Of a stretch of 21,120 nucleotides of DNA, positions 1 through 6,453 are shown one piece after another (within the stretch, counting starts at the first letter, position 1; each line of letters begins with the position of its first letter). A model generated the notes under the pieces. It had not been told where the DNA came from. It was given only the letters and a program-made list of their open reading frames with translations, and made no database searches. The position numbers and the translations under genes were made by a program. Origin of the DNA: CAYSFE01 sp964430225 (lineage in GTDB: Bacteria > Patescibacteriota > Dojkabacteria > GCA-016699595 > JBAXKR01); contig CAYSFE010000012.1 in NCBI GenBank assembly GCA_964430225.1, positions 1 to 21,120 on the forward strand, in the 5' to 3' direction.

Positions 1-479
1 AATATACTGATTCCATATTTAGGAGCTGTAAAGAAAAGATATCCTGTTACAAGAATAACTCCAACAATAGAAGAGAATGTGTCTGCAAAGAACTCAAAGT
101 ATATGCTAAACATCATATCTGAAATCTTGTTTAGTAAAACACTAAACTTCCCACTCTTTTTAGAAGTATGGTATTCATATGACTGATTGTATATAGCTTC
201 CATTGCCTGAGTCTTTCCTATCTGAGAAAGTTTTACTGCTGATTTAGAACCAACATGGTATGCAAGGTTTTGAAATATTGTACTAAAGAGAAGGGAAGCA
301 ATAACGATACTAGCTAATATTAAAAAGTTATCTAGTTCTCCCTTTTGTATATTCTTTATGAGTTCACCCCAGAGAATAGGGGAGATGTTCTGTAAAATGA
401 CAGTAAGAATGATAAGGACAATGTAGAAGATAAAGGCAAATATATCCTTTTTTATGAGTTTAAAGTAAGTAGAAAACAT
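1..479 (-). CDS. ABC transporter, membrane-spanning domain (partial, N-terminal 159 residues)
   Basis: The reading frame opens at an ATG at 479 and runs off the left edge without a stop. The visible protein starts MFSTYFKLIKKDIFAFIFY and has membrane segments at about residues 14-36, 50-70 and 130-150. Between them lies the amphipathic 'YHTSKKSGKFSVLLNKISD' stretch. This matches the type-1 transmembrane domain of ABC exporters, where a similar Gly-Xaa-hydrophobic-Asp segment sits on a cytoplasmic extension. The ATPase domain, if fused, would lie beyond the edge. TAAAAT lies 10 bases before the ATG and there is no Shine-Dalgarno sequence. The family call is from fold and motif style only; the substrate cannot be guessed. 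Confidence 0.72.
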   Translation of the reverse strand, partial: MFSTYFKLIKKDIFAFIFYIVLIILTVILQNISPILWGELIKNIQKGELDNFLILASIVIASLLFSTIFQNLAYHVGSKSAVKLSQIGKTQAMEAIYNQSYEYHTSKKSGKFSVLLNKISDMMFSIYFEFFADTFSSIVGVILVTGYLFFTAPKYGISI

Positions 480-523
480 GATGATTAGTATTTTACCACT
501 AGAATAAAGAATAGATACTCAAA

Positions 524-997
524 TTAAATTCTCTTGTAAAAGTAGGAGAAGGTCTTCTTGAAACCATTCTTTTCACTTAGCGCTTGTGAGGGTTTATTGA
601 ATTCGTATATTTTTGATTCAATTAAGGTAACACCTTTTGATTTGTAGTACTCAAGAGATTTCTTAATAAGCTCGCCTCCTATACCATTTCTTCTATAAAC
701 TTCTTTAACTACAAGGTCGTCTGTGTATCCAATCCACTTATCTTTGTAAAAAGAAGGAGCCTCTTTAATAGTTGCTCTTATTGTTCCTACTATTTCACTA
801 TCCTTTGTAGCTACAAATACTTTACATGTCTTACTTTCTAGAGCCTCATTTAAATACTTTTCAATTTGGTCTATCGAAAATGAATTGGGAGTAAATAGAT
901 CAGGCTCAGCTAAATCATGTTCTAAAAACATCTTTTGAAGCAGAGGTAGTACATACTCAATATCTGTCTTTTCTAATTCTCTAATATTAATGTTCAT
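524..997 (-). CDS. GNAT family N-acetyltransferase
   Basis: 157-residue protein of normal length for a single GNAT domain, which transfers an acetyl group from acetyl-CoA to an amine. The acetyl-CoA pyrophosphate loop is visible as RRNGIGG (residues 102-108), preceded by the strand 'IGYTDDLVV'. The C-terminal 'KPSQALSEKNGFKK' is the usual motif-B region. The substrate is unknown. It is the last visible gene before the ABC gene and lies 16 bases after the yhcG-like stop. TATAAT sits 6 bases before the ATG, with a TGn extension, and there is no Shine-Dalgarno sequence, so it is probably transcribed on its own and leaderless. Confidence 0.85.
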   Translation of the reverse strand: MNINIRELEKTDIEYVLPLLQKMFLEHDLAEPDLFTPNSFSIDQIEKYLNEALESKTCKVFVATKDSEIVGTIRATIKEAPSFYKDKWIGYTDDLVVKEVYRRNGIGGELIKKSLEYYKSKGVTLIESKIYEFNKPSQALSEKNGFKKTFSYFYKRI

Positions 998-1012
998 GGA
1001 TAAATTATATCA
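998..1012 (-). promoter_or_regulatory. Extended -10 promoter of the GNAT gene
   Basis: Minus strand TGA-TATAAT (hexamer at 1009-1004), then six bases, then the ATG at 997. A TTGAAA lies about 19 bp further upstream, inside the end of the yhcG-like gene, and could be a weak -35. A normal start site 6-7 bases after the hexamer would fall on or beside the A of ATG, giving a leaderless mRNA. Confidence 0.55.
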
Positions 1013-1013
1013 C

Positions 1014-2033
1014 TTAGATATTAAGTTGTTTCAACAGCTCTTCCTTAGTTGGTAAGTATAGTTTATATTTACTAGCAAATACTTGGTCATTATCTTCTGG
1101 TAAAGTCATCTTTACAACTGCGTTGTTCTTGTCTGTACATAGAAGTATTCCAATAGTTTTGTTTTCATCTTTTGTCTTAACAATTCTGTCGTAATAGTTT
1201 ACATACATTTGAAGTTGTCCTAAGTCTTGGTGTTTTAATTTCTCTGTTTTAATATCAAAAACAACGAAACATCTAAGAAGTCGGTTGTAGAAAACAAGGT
1301 CGATATAGAAATGTTCTTCGTCAAAAGAAATTCTTTGTTGTCTTGCTACAAAAGTATATCCCTTACCTAGCTCTAGTAAAAATCTTTTAAGGTTCTCAAT
1401 GAGTTTAGATTCTAAATCACTTTCAGAATATGTCTTATCTTCTTTCAAACCCAGAAATTCAAAGATATATGGATCTTTTATTAGATCTTCGGGTCTTTCT
1501 ATTACTTGACCCTTTTTGCATAACTCAAGAATCTTTTTCTTGTCTCTACTTAAAGAAAGCCTTTCATATAGCATGGAATCAAATTGTCTTTCTAATTCTC
1601 TTCGTGACCAATTGTTCTCTATGGCTTCTATTTCATAAAACCTTCTAATGGGCTCCTCTTGTCTCATTAGAAAAACATAGTGAGACCAGGATAATTTGAA
1701 TCTCCGAGACAGTGTCTCGGAATTCTTAGATTGGGCAGACAATGTTTGCCCTTTTGAGTATGTAAGATAAAATTGCCTCATGTTCTCTAGATTATCAACG
1801 GAAAAGCCTTTCCCAAATTCGTTTATAAGTTTTAGGCTTAATTCCTTTAAGGTTTGTTTTCCATAGTCTGCCCTTATATTTCCTCTTTGTTCATCTTCTA
1901 CGATCATTCTCCCTATTTCATAGTAAGTGTGAACCATTGTTGTGTTCACATATCTTAAAACGTTTTGTCTTGAAGAAAGAAGGAGAGACCTAATATTCTC
2001 AAAAAGAGAATTAGTTGAAATGGATTTATCCAT
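1014..2033 (-). CDS. YhcG/DUF1016-type PDDEXK nuclease
   Basis: 339 residues, the full length usual for the family. Residues 10-125 form the helical DUF1016 N-terminal domain, with the conserved 'YYEIGRMIVEDEQRG' and 'LSWSHYVFLMR' segments. Residues 190-330 form the PD-(D/E)XK nuclease domain: D245 in 'HFYIDLVFYNRLLRCF', then D260-I-K262 as the acidic-x-Lys pair, and Q273 in 'HQDLGQLQMYVNYYD'. The active site therefore looks intact. Family members are seen alone and beside restriction or defence genes; no methylase or specificity subunit is present here. The linker at residues 93-111 carries two repeated 'TLS' units encoded by palindromic DNA (1703-1751), described separately. The biological role of the family is not well settled. 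Confidence 0.88.
   Translation of the reverse strand: MDKSISTNSLFENIRSLLLSSRQNVLRYVNTTMVHTYYEIGRMIVEDEQRGNIRADYGKQTLKELSLKLINEFGKGFSVDNLENMRQFYLTYSKGQTLSAQSKNSETLSRRFKLSWSHYVFLMRQEEPIRRFYEIEAIENNWSRRELERQFDSMLYERLSLSRDKKKILELCKKGQVIERPEDLIKDPYIFEFLGLKEDKTYSESDLESKLIENLKRFLLELGKGYTFVARQQRISFDEEHFYIDLVFYNRLLRCFVVFDIKTEKLKHQDLGQLQMYVNYYDRIVKTKDENKTIGILLCTDKNNAVVKMTLPEDNDQVFASKYKLYLPTKEELLKQLNI
1703..1751 (-). repeat. Two palindromic units 30 bp apart inside the yhcG-like gene
   Basis: Unit 1 (1703-1721, minus strand TCCGAGACACTGTCTCGGA) is a perfect inverted repeat with 9-bp arms around one base. Unit 2 (1733-1751, minus strand GGGCAAACATTGTCTGCCC) has 9-bp arms with one mismatch. Their centres (1712 and 1742) are exactly 30 bp, or ten codons, apart. 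Both share the core ACA-Y-TGTCT, translated as T-L-S. The outer bases differ between units, yet each unit stays self-complementary. They encode the linker between the N-terminal domain and the LSWSHY segment. Confidence 0.8.
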
Positions 2034-2044
2034 AAAATATGTAT

Positions 2045-2068
2045 AAAAAATAAGTTAATTATTTAACT
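2045..2068 (-). terminator. Possible weak intrinsic terminator
   Basis: On the minus strand AGTTAA, loop ATAA, TTAACT (2068-2053) form a 6-bp stem, followed by TATTTTTT (2052-2045). The stem has only one G-C pair at each end, so it is weak. Its place, just upstream of the yhcG-like start and downstream of the HAD-GNAT operon, suits a terminator. It could equally be an AT-rich operator. Confidence 0.3.
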
Positions 2069-2145
2069 ATATTAATTACCTGTTCATTCTCTTTACGGAT
2101 TACTTAAATCGAAGCCAATCTGGTGCAGTTCACTAACTAGTGGGT

Positions 2146-2173
2146 ATTATATCTCAAGGGTATTGAAAAACAA
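2146..2173 (-). promoter_or_regulatory. Candidate promoter in the longest intergenic gap
   Basis: Minus strand TTGTTT (2173-2168), 16-bp spacer, TATAAT (2151-2146). Transcription would begin near 2139, about 106 bases before the yhcG-like ATG at 2033. It could give that gene a long leader, or make a short RNA ending at the hairpin at 2045-2068. The remaining bases of the gap (2034-2181) show no reading frame. Confidence 0.4.
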
Positions 2174-2181
2174 AAAGATAT

Positions 2182-2646
2182 TTATAATTCTTTTTCCATC
2201 TCATATGCTTCAAAATCATTGCCATCAAGTTTATGAATAGCTCTCTTAATTGTTTTAAACCCACATTTAGTATAGAAATCATGTGCACTTATGGTTGAGC
2301 CCAATGATAATTTATTGATACCTTTTTCAAGGGCCTTTAATTCTATTAATCTCAATATCTTTTTACCTATACCTAAATTATTATATGAAGGATGAACAAA
2401 CATAGTACTTACTTCGTCTTTTACCAAGCCTCCAACACCAACAACTTTAGAACCATCAAGAGCAAGAAAGTAGTTTCCTTGTGAAAACTTATTTTTTAAA
2501 CTTTCTTCACTCTGCCAAGCTTTCATTATCTTTATCGTTTCAGGAGAATAGTCTTTCGAATTTAAAGTATCAATAGTACCCAATATTAAACCATGAATAT
2601 CACTAAAATATTTAGGATTATATGGAATGTAGGAAATGTTATTCAT
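2182..2646 (-). CDS. GNAT family N-acetyltransferase
   Basis: 154-residue single-domain acetyltransferase. The acetyl-CoA binding turn is 'VHPSYNNLGIGKKIL' (residues 84-98), a slightly divergent Q/R-x-x-G-x-G/A with Asn in the first place. 'AHDFYTKCGFK' near the C-terminus is typical of the family. The start overlaps the end of the upstream HAD gene by 8 bases, so the two are co-transcribed and probably translationally coupled. It is clearly different in sequence from the GNAT at 524-997. The substrate is unknown. Confidence 0.85.
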   Translation of the reverse strand: MNNISYIPYNPKYFSDIHGLILGTIDTLNSKDYSPETIKIMKAWQSEESLKNKFSQGNYFLALDGSKVVGVGGLVKDEVSTMFVHPSYNNLGIGKKILRLIELKALEKGINKLSLGSTISAHDFYTKCGFKTIKRAIHKLDGNDFEAYEMEKEL

Positions 2647-3289
2647 GGGTTAAAGGTACTATGTTTTTTAAGATACTTTCAAGTTCTTTGTTTGATCTAA
2701 CAATATAATCAGCCATTGCAAAATCTTGATCTTTTGTAAAAGTATTGGGAAAAGCAATGCAAACCATCCCTGCATTCTTTGCAGATTCAATTCCTAGTGA
2801 AGTGTCTTCGATCGCAATACATAAAGATGGATCAGTTCTTAGTTTCTTAGCAGTAAGTATATATGGTTCAGGTTCAGGCTTATGCTTTTCACAATCTTCC
2901 CTAGTGACAATTACTTTAAACATTTTCTCTATACCCGCCATTTTGAGTACTTGCAATGTTCCCTCAATACCAGCTGATGTTGTAACGCCCATTGTGACAT
3001 TATTCTTATATAGCTTCTTTATAAGTTCTATTGTTTGGGGAAACAATAGTGATTTATCCAATCTTTTATAGTAAAAATCTCTCATCATTTCTCTAAATTC
3101 ATCCAGGTTAAATTCCCACTTGGTAAGAAAATATTCTGTGTATTTAGTTGAGCTATGTCCAATAATATGAGGAATATCAGAGTCAGGCATATCATAACCT
3201 AACTTTTTAAAAGCTTTCCTTGCAGCATCAATAGTTAATGCTTCTGAATTAATAATAACCCCGTCCCGGTCAAATATTACTGCCTTCAT
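2639..3289 (-). CDS. HAD-superfamily hydrolase (beta-phosphoglucomutase/phosphatase-like)
   Basis: 216 residues from the ATG at 3289, chosen because the protein then begins MKAVIFDRDGV as the family does. ATGs further upstream would add a non-homologous tail. Catalytic residues are visible: nucleophile D7 and general acid D9 in 'FDRDG', Thr/Ser about 103-105 ('GVTTSAG'), Lys about 137 ('EKHKPEPEPY') and the acidic pair about 161-162 ('AIEDTSLGIESAKNAGM'). A helical cap follows motif I, as in subclass IA enzymes that act on sugar phosphates or nucleotides. It lies 45 bases downstream of tRNA-Ser on the same strand and overlaps the GNAT gene after it. Confidence 0.87.
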   Translation of the reverse strand: MKAVIFDRDGVIINSEALTIDAARKAFKKLGYDMPDSDIPHIIGHSSTKYTEYFLTKWEFNLDEFREMMRDFYYKRLDKSLLFPQTIELIKKLYKNNVTMGVTTSAGIEGTLQVLKMAGIEKMFKVIVTREDCEKHKPEPEPYILTAKKLRTDPSLCIAIEDTSLGIESAKNAGMVCIAFPNTFTKDQDFAMADYIVRSNKELESILKNIVPLTHE

Positions 3290-3333
3290 GATTGTTGTCA
3301 TAAATATATTAGATGCCAAGTTATTTATTTATT

Positions 3334-3418
3334 CGGAGAGGGAGGGATTCGAACCCCCGATGGATTGCTCCATACCACTTTTCGAGAGTGGCACCTTCAA
3401 CCACTCGGTCACCTCTCC
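3334..3418 (-). tRNA. tRNA-Ser(CGA)
   Basis: 85-base cloverleaf on the minus strand. The acceptor stem GGAGAGG pairs with CCTCTCC and the discriminator is G. The anticodon stem CCACT/AGTGG holds loop CTCGAAA, so the anticodon is CGA, reading UCG. A long variable arm (class II) and the T-loop TTCGAAT are present. CCA is not encoded. It lies 7 bases after tRNA-Arg, so both are probably cut from one transcript. Confidence 0.95.
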
Positions 3419-3425
3419 TTATATA

Positions 3426-3499
3426 CGTTCCCAGAAAGATTTGAACTTTCAACCCCCACTTTCGCAAAGTGGTGCTCTATCCAGTTGAGCTATGGGAAC
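3426..3499 (-). tRNA. tRNA-Arg(GCG)
   Basis: 74-base cloverleaf on the minus strand. The acceptor GTTCCCA pairs with TGGGAAC and the discriminator is G. The anticodon stem CCACT/AGTGG encloses loop TTGCGAA, giving anticodon GCG (CGC and, by wobble, CGU). The T-arm GAAAG-TTCAAAT-CTTTC is intact and CCA is not encoded. Most bacteria use ACG, deaminated by TadA, for this box, so GCG is unusual. Confidence 0.93.
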
Positions 3500-3516
3500 A
3501 ATGATGTATAATTATA
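3485..3516. promoter_or_regulatory. Symmetric -10 element shared by the tRNAs (-) and the gene at 3519 (+)
   Basis: TATAATTATA (3507-3516) is its own reverse complement, so it presents TATAAT to both strands. On the plus strand it lies 16 bp after TTGAGC (3485-3490, inside the tRNA-Arg D-arm) and exactly 6 bases before the ATG at 3519. On the minus strand it is 11 bases before the tRNA-Arg 5' end, which suits a tRNA promoter. No good minus-strand -35 was found. Confidence 0.5.
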
Positions 3517-3518
3517 CT

Positions 3519-3914
3519 ATGTTACAACCACTAGAAGGAATGACAATTGAAGAAAGAAGGGATTCATTTGTTACTTATACTAAAGACTTCTCAATTAATC
3601 CAAATGTGAATGTTGTTTGTACAAGCTTTGAAAGCTTTGTAGGTCTACCATATTTAGAAGTAAGTTTGAAATCAAGTAACCAACGAGATTTTAATCTTGG
3701 CTTGAAAGCTATTCTTGCTAAAGGAAAGGAGTTATCGGGAGAAGTTAATGTAATTGATACAACACCTGTAATTTTTGTTACTGGTACTCAAGCAACAGTG
3801 GAAGATGTCATTGGGATGTTTAAATCCCACCGTGTTGAATTTGACCAAGATAGTCTTGATTTCGAAGAATCTAGAACAGAATTTAAAGTGAAATTTACCT
3901 TAACATTTAGATAG
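3519..3914 (+). CDS. Hypothetical protein, 131 residues
   Basis: I do not recognise this family. I chose the ATG at 3519 because it gives MLQPLEGMTIEERRDSF and lies 6 bases after TATAAT. Earlier in-frame ATGs (3492, 3501, 3504) fall in the tRNA-Arg gene or in the -10 region. The protein is soluble, without a signal peptide or membrane segment. It looks like a small alternating alpha/beta fold with two similar-looking halves ('NVNVVCTSFESF..LEVSLK' and 'VNVIDTTPVIFVTGTQ..EFKVKF'). The acidic stretch 'EFDQDSLDFEE' lies near the end. It ends convergently with the membrane-protein gene, overlapping by 8 bases. Confidence 0.7.
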   Translation: MLQPLEGMTIEERRDSFVTYTKDFSINPNVNVVCTSFESFVGLPYLEVSLKSSNQRDFNLGLKAILAKGKELSGEVNVIDTTPVIFVTGTQATVEDVIGMFKSHRVEFDQDSLDFEESRTEFKVKFTLTFR

Positions 3915-4533
3915 ACTTCTTCTCTCCAAATAGGATCTCTTCTTTATGCTTATATATTCCATCTGATCTTTTAGATAGCCAGTCTTGTCCTTTATTCTCT
4001 GGTAGTTCCATGTATGGGATTCTTTTAAGAAGAATTTCTGTAATGTTCTTTTCATCACTTGGGTCTACTATCATAACGAGTCTTCCTGGAAATCTTAGAT
4101 CTGTTGTTACATTTAATACTGAAAATCCCTGTTTGTTTGTTAGCCAAAACTCTTTTAAGTTTTTCCAGTAGTATGTTTTATCAAATGATTTTATCCCTTT
4201 GTTACTTATCTCATGTGTTGCAAGTTCTGGTGGTACTGTTGAGAGGACATATATTAAGGCAAGAAGAGCTACTAGAACTACTATTAAAACTATTTCTTGT
4301 AAGAAGGCGAGTAAGAGGATGATTACAAGAAATACTGCTGCATTCTTAAGAAACCAGGCTCTGTCACGAGCAACAAATACTCTAGAAGGGGCACTCCAAG
4401 AAGCATATACTTCAGTAGGAACTAATTCTTCCTCCTTCTTTTCTTTATTATCAAGTTTGCTTTCAAGCTCAGCGATCTTAGTCTTTAAGCTGTCAATTTC
4501 TTCTGTGTTTTTATTTGGAGTGAGCAGTCCCAT
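3907..4533 (-). CDS. Hypothetical membrane protein with N-terminal coiled coil
   Basis: 208 residues of unknown family. Residues 8-38 ('EEIDSLKTKIAELESKL..KKEEEL') form a charged coiled coil. Residues about 64-100 ('NAAVFLVIILLLAF..IVLIVVLVALLALIYVL') form a two-pass membrane hairpin. The C-terminal 100 residues ('YYWKNLKEFWLTNKQGFSVLNVTT..RLVMIV') look like a soluble mixed domain, probably cytoplasmic along with the N-terminus. It begins 6 bases after the thioredoxin stop, as the third gene of the Mur ligase-thioredoxin operon. No function is proposed. Confidence 0.7.
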   Translation of the reverse strand: MGLLTPNKNTEEIDSLKTKIAELESKLDNKEKKEEELVPTEVYASWSAPSRVFVARDRAWFLKNAAVFLVIILLLAFLQEIVLIVVLVALLALIYVLSTVPPELATHEISNKGIKSFDKTYYWKNLKEFWLTNKQGFSVLNVTTDLRFPGRLVMIVDPSDEKNITEILLKRIPYMELPENKGQDWLSKRSDGIYKHKEEILFGEKKSI

Positions 4534-4539
4534 ATTTTA

Positions 4540-4869
4540 TTATTCTTTTCTAGCTAATACTTCTTCAATCTTATCTTTTATTCTTTCCTTATCTGATAAT
4601 CCTACTAGTTCTGCAACTAATTGACCATTTTTAAAGAACTTAAGATTAGGAATACTCATAATATTGTATCTGCTTGCTATATCTTGATTCTCATCTGTAT
4701 CAAGTTTTCCAATCTTTACATTTGGGTTACTTTCATACTCTTTCATAAGTTCATCAAGTATTGGAGCTTGCATAAGGCAAGGTCCACACCATGTGGCCCA
4801 AAAGTCTACCAATGCTACTCCTTGAAATTTTGTAACTTCGCTATCGAAATTTGCTGATGTAAGTGTCAT
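4540..4869 (-). CDS. trxA: Thioredoxin
   Basis: 109 residues, the normal thioredoxin length. The redox motif is W27-C28-G29-P30-C31 in 'VDFWATWCGPC', and the cis-proline is P74 in 'MSIPNLKFF'. The buried 'LDTDEN' segment is present. It reduces protein disulfides in the cytoplasm; there is no signal peptide. Unlike the operon-leading genes nearby it has a clear Shine-Dalgarno AGGAG (4880-4876), six bases before the ATG. It lies 33 bases after the Mur ligase stop, so it is probably the second gene of that operon. Confidence 0.95.
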   Translation of the reverse strand: MTLTSANFDSEVTKFQGVALVDFWATWCGPCLMQAPILDELMKEYESNPNVKIGKLDTDENQDIASRYNIMSIPNLKFFKNGQLVAELVGLSDKERIKDKIEEVLARKE

Positions 4870-4880
4870 AAAATACTCCT
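4870..4880 (-). promoter_or_regulatory. Shine-Dalgarno site of the thioredoxin gene
   Basis: Minus strand AGGAG (4880-4876), then TATTTT, then the ATG at 4869. It shows that this genome does use anti-SD pairing, which makes the absence of such sites before operon-leading genes meaningful. Confidence 0.7.
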
Positions 4881-4902
4881 AACTGAAATTAATTAATGTA
4901 CT

Positions 4903-6453
4903 CTATATGGTATATGGTTTCCTCTTAGAGTTCCAGAACTTTCCTCTTCTACATAGTAGCTTAGCATCTTCTTTGTTTTGAAGTATTTGTTCAACTACTA
5001 ATTCTAAGAATATTGTGTTTTGAGATCCTTTCACGAGTATTAGTGGGGAATAGTTTTGTTGAAACTTTTCTCTGTCTATATATTTAGAGTAAAAGTCATC
5101 AATGTTTTTTGTGTCCATTTCTGGATTAAAATGCATATGAAGAAATTCTTCCAAAGATCTTCCACAATCTCCAGCCTTATCAAAATAGTGAATCTTATAT
5201 TTATTAATTCCTAGGTTTATTAATTTAGGTATGAAGAAGTTTTTCATTTCCTTCCCAACGAGGAAATACTCATCAACTTTGTTAAATGTGTATTCAGCAA
5301 GATCCTCATGTTCTATTCTAGAGTTACTTCCAAGCTCTCTCATATCACCTAATACTGCAATCTTATATGGGGTTTTTGAGCTACCATTGCTTTGATTAAA
5401 CTTATATTCATTTAGCAGATCAATCATATCTTTGGTCGCCTCTTTACTCGAGTTATAGCTAGAGTCTATGATTGTAGAGTCACATATACCTTTAAATACG
5501 GTACTTCTACCTGGCTCTAATTTGTAGTTTTCAATAAGGGATTCTATGGCGCTCTCTAAATCAATCTTTAGGAAATATGCAACTCCAAGAGCTGCACTAA
5601 ATGTAACGGAGAAATGTTTGGGAAGTATTAGGGTAGGGAATTGAACTTTATATAGTTTAGAATTATGTAAGAAGTTAAAAGAGAATCCGCCTTCGTTCTT
5701 GCCATCTGAATAATAAAGAGTTGTTCCTTCATGAATATCTCTCTTAAGAAGTTTCTCAACATTTTCATCCTTAGCTTTCATCATTAGTTCCTCTTCACTG
5801 ATCTTTCTTATCTCATATACTGGAGCAACTGCCAATTCTTTAGACTTAGCAACCCTAGGATCTTCCATGTTTAGTACAACCATTCCAGATTTATCAATGG
5901 CTTTAACTAAAAGGTTTTTATCATTCGCTATTAAATCTTTGACCTGTTCTAAGTACTCATTCTTGTTTTCTTTGTTAGTTAGTAAATGAGATGGATTTAG
6001 TGATGAGTTTTTAGAGATCTCATAGTTTGCCCCATGAACTGCATTTACATTAAGATAGATTGCAATGTTAGGAACCAAGATTTTTAGAAGATATTTCATA
6101 TTCTTAGGTTCTTCTATACTGTCTACTCCCATTTCAACAACATATACTTCGTATTTTTCCCAATTAGTCAGTAATTTATATGGAATTAAAAAGAATATTT
6201 TGATCCATTCAAGTATGGTGAAGTTCTCAACTTTAATACCTAATATGTCTAAAGGTATTCCGGTTTCTGAATTAGCTTTTAAGGAAAACTTAGTCTTTTT
6301 ATAGTCACGAAGAATTGCATAAAGAGCATCCATTGTGGATGTTTTCCCTGCAGATCCACTAATCCCAATAATATATGGATTATTCTTTTTTAGCTGGAGC
6401 TTTCCACACGCTCTTAAATATGCTAAAAATATATTGATTAAAATTTTTCTCAT
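4903..6453 (-). CDS. Mur ligase family protein (MurF-like)
   Basis: 516 residues. The P-loop of the ATP-binding domain is G33-S-A-G-K37-T38 in 'IIGISGSAGKTSTMD'. 'VVEMGVDS', 'NVNAVHGANYE' and 'VVLNMEDPRV' follow. The C-terminal MurF signature 'IDSSYNSSKEATKDMIDLL..KIAVLGDMRELG' is present, and the end reads 'LVKGSQNTIFLELVVEQIL'. MurF joins D-Ala-D-Ala to the UDP-MurNAc-tripeptide. The P-loop comes at residue 33 rather than near residue 110, so the usual N-terminal UDP-substrate domain is missing. In its place is a short hydrophobic helix (residues 3-16). The exact substrate is therefore uncertain. TATAAT lies 10 bases before the ATG, which overlaps the ATG of the divergent gene. Confidence 0.82.
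   Translation of the reverse strand: MRKILINIFLAYLRACGKLQLKKNNPYIIGISGSAGKTSTMDALYAILRDYKKTKFSLKANSETGIPLDILGIKVENFTILEWIKIFFLIPYKLLTNWEKYEVYVVEMGVDSIEEPKNMKYLLKILVPNIAIYLNVNAVHGANYEISKNSSLNPSHLLTNKENKNEYLEQVKDLIANDKNLLVKAIDKSGMVVLNMEDPRVAKSKELAVAPVYEIRKISEEELMMKAKDENVEKLLKRDIHEGTTLYYSDGKNEGGFSFNFLHNSKLYKVQFPTLILPKHFSVTFSAALGVAYFLKIDLESAIESLIENYKLEPGRSTVFKGICDSTIIDSSYNSSKEATKDMIDLLNEYKFNQSNGSSKTPYKIAVLGDMRELGSNSRIEHEDLAEYTFNKVDEYFLVGKEMKNFFIPKLINLGINKYKIHYFDKAGDCGRSLEEFLHMHFNPEMDTKNIDDFYSKYIDREKFQQNYSPLILVKGSQNTIFLELVVEQILQNKEDAKLLCRRGKFWNSKRKPYTI

Noticed and set aside
1430..1648. Open frame of 72 codons on the plus strand opposite the yhcG-like gene.
   Set aside because: It lies wholly inside a clear family gene on the other strand and its translation has no domain-like pattern. 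Similar shadows occur opposite other genes (for example 4199-4624, 12303-12677 and 18668-18865).
2034..2181. Degenerate tRNA in the intergenic gap (GGTGCAGTTCACTAACTAGTG).
   Set aside because: No cloverleaf can be drawn and there is no T-arm consensus.
1014..3289. A complete restriction-modification or toxin-antitoxin island around the YhcG-like and GNAT genes.
   Set aside because: No methylase, specificity subunit or antitoxin-like partner is present; the two GNAT proteins lack paired small DNA-binding genes.
3492..3518. Earlier ATG (3492) as the start of the hypothetical gene ending at 3914.
   Set aside because: It would begin inside the tRNA-Arg gene and translate the -10 element; the ATG at 3519 fits the promoter spacing.
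6335..6451. Upstream start for the membrane protein ending at 6997.
   Set aside because: The added residues are encoded opposite the conserved P-loop of the Mur ligase and look like antisense translation.
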